DNA from: Luzula sylvatica
Taxonomy: Eukaryota; Streptophyta; Magnoliopsida; Poales; Juncaceae
DNA length: 64,000 bases
Reading direction: 5' to 3'
NCBI GenBank assembly: GCA_946800325.1
Contig: OX326960.1
Coordinates: 12,982,393 to 13,046,392, forward strand
A model generated the notes under the pieces. It was not told the origin of the DNA and did no database searches. It was given only the letters and a program-made list of their open reading frames with translations. Shown here piece by piece: positions 60,708 through 64,000 of the stretch. Positions within the stretch are counted from its first letter, which is position 1, and each line of letters begins with the position of its first letter. The position numbers and the translations under genes are program-made.

Positions 60708-62287
60708 ATAGGTATTTAAAAATATTGTTTGTTAGTAAATTAGTTAGTTAATAGGCATGTAGCAAGATAGTTATTTAGCTAGTTAGTTTGTTTATTAGTT
60801 AATTAGTTAGTTAGTTATCTAGTAGTCTGTTAGTTAGTTATTTAGTTTGTTAACAAATTAGTTGTTTAGTTAGTTTGTTTGTTAGTTATCTAGTAGTTAG
60901 TTAGTTAGCTAGTTAGTTATTTAGCAAGTTAGATAGTTAGTTAGTTAGTTAGTTAGTGGGAAGGTAGTTAGTTAGTTAGTTAGTGGGTATGTAGGAAAGT
61001 AGTTATTTTGTTAGTTAGTTAGTTTGTTAGTTAATTAGATAGTTAATAGGCATGTAGCAAGATAGTTATTTAGCTAGTTAGTTTGTTAATTAGTTAATTA
61101 GTTAGTTAGTTATCTAGTAGTTAGTTAGTTAGTTATTTAGTTAGTTCACTAATTAGTTATTTAGTTAGTTTGTTTGTTAGTTATCTAGTAGTTAGTTAGT
61201 TAGCTAGTTAGTTATTTAGTTAGTTAGATAGTTCGTTAGTGAGTTAGCGGGAGGGTAGTAAGTTAGTTAGTTAGTGGGTATGTGGGAAGGTAGTTAGTTT
61301 GTTTGTTAGTTAGTTTGTTCGTTAATTAGATAATTAATAGGCATGTAGGAAGACAGTTATTAAGTTAGTTAGTTTGATTGTTAATTCGTTAAGTTGTTAG
61401 TTAGTTAGTTATTTAGTTATTTAGTTATTTTGTTAGTTATTTAGTTAGTTATTTAGAAAGGTATTTAGTTAGTCAGTTAATAGGTATGTATGAAGGTAGT
61501 TAGTTAGTAAGTTAGAGAGTTAACTAGTTAGTTAGTTAGTTAGCTAGTAGTTTGTTAGTTAGTTAATTAGTTAATTAGTTAGTCATTTAGTTAGTTAGTT
61601 TAGTCAACTAGTAGTAAGTTAGTTAATTAGTTAATTAATTAGTTAGTTAATTAGTTAGCTAGTAAGTTAGTTAGTTAGTGGGTATGTACGAAGGTAGCAA
61701 GTTAGTTAATTAATTACTTAGTTAGTTAGTTAATTGGTCAGTTATTTAGTTAGTTAGTTCGTTAGTTTAATAGCTAGTAGTTACTTAGTAAGTTATTAAT
61801 TTAATTAGTAAGTGACTTTGTTAGTGGGTATGTAGGAAGGTAGTTAGTAAGTTAGTTAGTTTGTTAGTTAGTTAATATGTACGTAGGAAGATAGTTAGTT
61901 AGTTAATTAGTTAGTTATTTAGTTAGTGATCTAGTGGTTAGTTAGTTAGTTTGTTAGTTAGTTAGTTAATTAGTAAGTTAGTTAGGCAATATGTATGTAA
62001 GAAGGTAGTTAGTTACTTAGTTAGTCAATATGTATGTAAGAAGGTAGTTAGTTAGATAGTTAGATAGTTAATTAGCTAGTAGTTAGTTAGTTAGTTAGTT
62101 AGTTAGTATATAAGAAGGCTGTTAGTTAGTTAGTTAGTTAGTTAGTTAGAAAGGTAGTTAATTAGTTAGTTATTTGGTTAATCAGTTAGTTATTTTGTTA
62201 GTTACTTAGTTAGTTAGCTAGTAGTTAGTTAGTTAATCAATATATATGTATCAAGGTAGTTAGTTAGTTAGATTGATAGTTAGTTAA

Positions 62288-62323
<36 letters not shown>

Positions 62324-63341
62324 GTCATCAGTTACTTATTTAGTTAGTTAGTTAGTTAGTTAGCTAGCTAGTAGTTAGCAGGATACTTATTTATTAAGTT
62401 AGTTAGTGAGTTAGTTGGCGGGTATGTAGGAAGGTAGTTAGTTAGTTAGTTAATAGGTATTTAAGAAGTTAGTCAGTTAGTAAATTAGTTAGTTATTATG
62501 TTAGTTATCCAGTAATTAGTTAGTTAGTTATTTTATCAGCTAGCTAGTAGTTAGTTAGTCAGTTAGTTATTTAGTTAGTTAGTTAGTAAGTTATCTAGTA
62601 GTTAGTTAGTTAGTTATTTAGTTAGTTAACTAGTTAGTTATTTAGTTACTAGTAGTTAGTTAGTTAGCTAGTTAGTTATTTAGTTAGTTAGATAGTTAGT
62701 TAGTTAGTTTGTTAGTCAGTGGGAAGGTAGTTAGTTAGTAAGTTAGTGGGTATGTAGGAACGTAGTTAGTTAGTTAGTTAGTTAATTGGTATATAGGAAG
62801 ATAGTTATTCGGTTATTTAGTTAGTTAGTTAATTAGTTATTTTGTCAGTTAGTTAGTTATTTAGTTAGATAATTAGTTAGTTAGTGACTTAGTTAGAAAG
62901 GTAGGTAGTTAGTTAGTTAATAGGTATGTATGAAGGTAGTTAGTTAGAAAGTTAGTTAGTTAGTTAGTTAGTTAGCTTGTAGTTAATTAGTTAGTTATTT
63001 AGTTAGTTAGTTAGTTAGGTAACTAGTAGTTAGTTAGTTAATTAGTTAATTAATTAGTTAGTTAGTAAGTTAGTTAGTTAGTGGGTATGTACGAAGGTAG
63101 CTAGTTAGTTAGTTAATTTGTTAGTTAGTTAGTTAATTAGTAAGTTAGTTAGTTAGATAATTAGTTAGTTATTTATTTAGTTACTTAGTTAGTTAAATAG
63201 CTAGTAGTTATTTAGTCAGTTACTAAGTTAGTGGGTATGTAGGAAGGCAGTTAGTAAGTTAGTTAGTTAGTTAGTTAGTTAATATGTATGTAGGAAGATA
63301 GTTATTTAGTTAATTAGTCAGTTATTTAGTTAGTTATCTAG

Positions 63342-63379
<38 letters not shown>

Positions 63380-63658
63380 TTCAGTTAGCTAATAGTTAGT
63401 TAGTGAGTTAGTTAGTTAATAAGTTAGTTAGTTAGTTAGTTAGTATGTTAATTAATTAGTTAGTTAGTTAGTTAGTCAATATGTATGTAAGAAGGTAGTT
63501 AGTTAGTGAGTTAGTTATTTAATTGGCTAGTAGTTAGTTAGTTAGTTAGTTAGTTAGTTTGTATGCAAGAAGGTTGTTAGTTAGTTAGTTAATTAGCTAG
63601 TAGTTAGTCAATATGTATGTAAGAATGTAGTTACTTAGTTATTTAGTTAATTAGCTAG

Positions 63659-63690
<32 letters not shown>

Positions 63691-64000
63691 ATACAAGAAG
63701 GTTGTTAGTTAGTTAGTTAGTTAGTTAGTTAGATAGTTAGTTAATTAGTTAGTTAGTTAGTTAATCAGTTAGTTATTTAGTAAGTTTCTTAGTTAGTAAG
63801 CTAGTAGTTAGTTAGTTAGTGGGTTAGGTAGTTATTCAATATATATGTATCAAGGTAATTAGTTAGTTAGTTAGATAGTTAGTTAATTAGTTAGTTAGCT
63901 AGTTAATTACTTAGTTAGTTAGTTAGTCAGTCAGTCAGTTAGTTAGTTAGTTTGTTAGTTACGTCATCAGTTAGTTTTTTAGTTAGTTAGTTAGTTAGTT
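54366..64000 (+). repeat. Forward satellite right of the 21-kb duplication
   Basis: 9.6 kb of the same GTTA satellite with the same punctuators (for example GTGGGTATGTACGAAGG near 55505, GGCGGGTATGTAGG near 56667, AATAGGTATTTAAGAAG near 59280). It is related to the 19.5-27 kb region but more diverged. No gene, RNA or insertion is visible, and it continues past the window end. Confidence 0.95.

Noticed and set aside
1..64000. CRISPR-like regular spacing of the 17-bp punctuator
   Set aside because: The spacing is uneven (100-250 bp), the intervals are themselves the GTTA repeat, and no cas genes exist.

Overview
The window is about 58 kb of degenerate tetranucleotide satellite interrupted by one young LTR retrotransposon. 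The retrotransposon is of plant type: its primer-binding site matches the 3' end of plant tRNA-Asp at 17 of 18 positions as I recall that tRNA, and it has a plant-style polypurine tract. The source is therefore most likely a flowering plant and the locus a heterochromatic satellite block. I cannot name the species. I see no host gene, rRNA, tRNA or CRISPR array.

Satellite. The + strand is mostly (GTTA)n, with five stretches of mixed or reversed polarity (CTAA on the + strand) at 9768-9914, 10598-10762, 11323-13082 and 32869-34226 forming four clear inverted blocks. The simple repeat is punctuated every 100-250 bp by variants of a 17-bp core, GGTATGTAGGAAGGTAG. These variants follow a fixed order and form a higher-order cycle of about 1.45-1.47 kb, seen at 1 to 1455 and at 13111 to 20115 once the transposon is subtracted. 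Larger tandem duplications of about 1.88, 4.0-4.1, 4.37 and 21 kb are nested on top.

Main event. 11725-32868 and 32869-54365 are two copies of one tandem duplication. The 8-bp sequence AGTAGCTA is at the left source site (11717-11724), the junction (32861-32868) and the right source site (54358-54365). An unbroken 1,358-bp stretch compared base by base differs at 5 positions with no indel. Copy 2 later gained a 4.37-kb internal tandem duplication, and copy 1 lost segments of about 0.28 and 1.75 kb.

Retrotransposon. 13989-19519 (5,531 bp) is a complete element on the minus strand, with two 1,568-bp TG...CA LTRs differing at 2 positions and a 5-bp target duplication AATAG. It lies only in copy 1. 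The matching site in copy 2 (35124-35128) is the intact empty site, so the insertion is clean and probably younger than the 21-kb duplication. The 2,395-bp interior has PBS, PPT and a single intact 310-codon ORF for an acidic, coiled-coil-containing protein with a basic tail. It has no recognisable Gag zinc knuckle, protease, reverse transcriptase, RNase H or integrase. It is thus a non-autonomous (LARD-like) element, probably related to the Athila branch of Ty3/gypsy, that must be moved by enzymes made elsewhere.

The satellite cannot encode protein: a 4-bp period runs through all three frames every 12 bp, and GTTA gives TAG and TAAC gives TAA in every frame.
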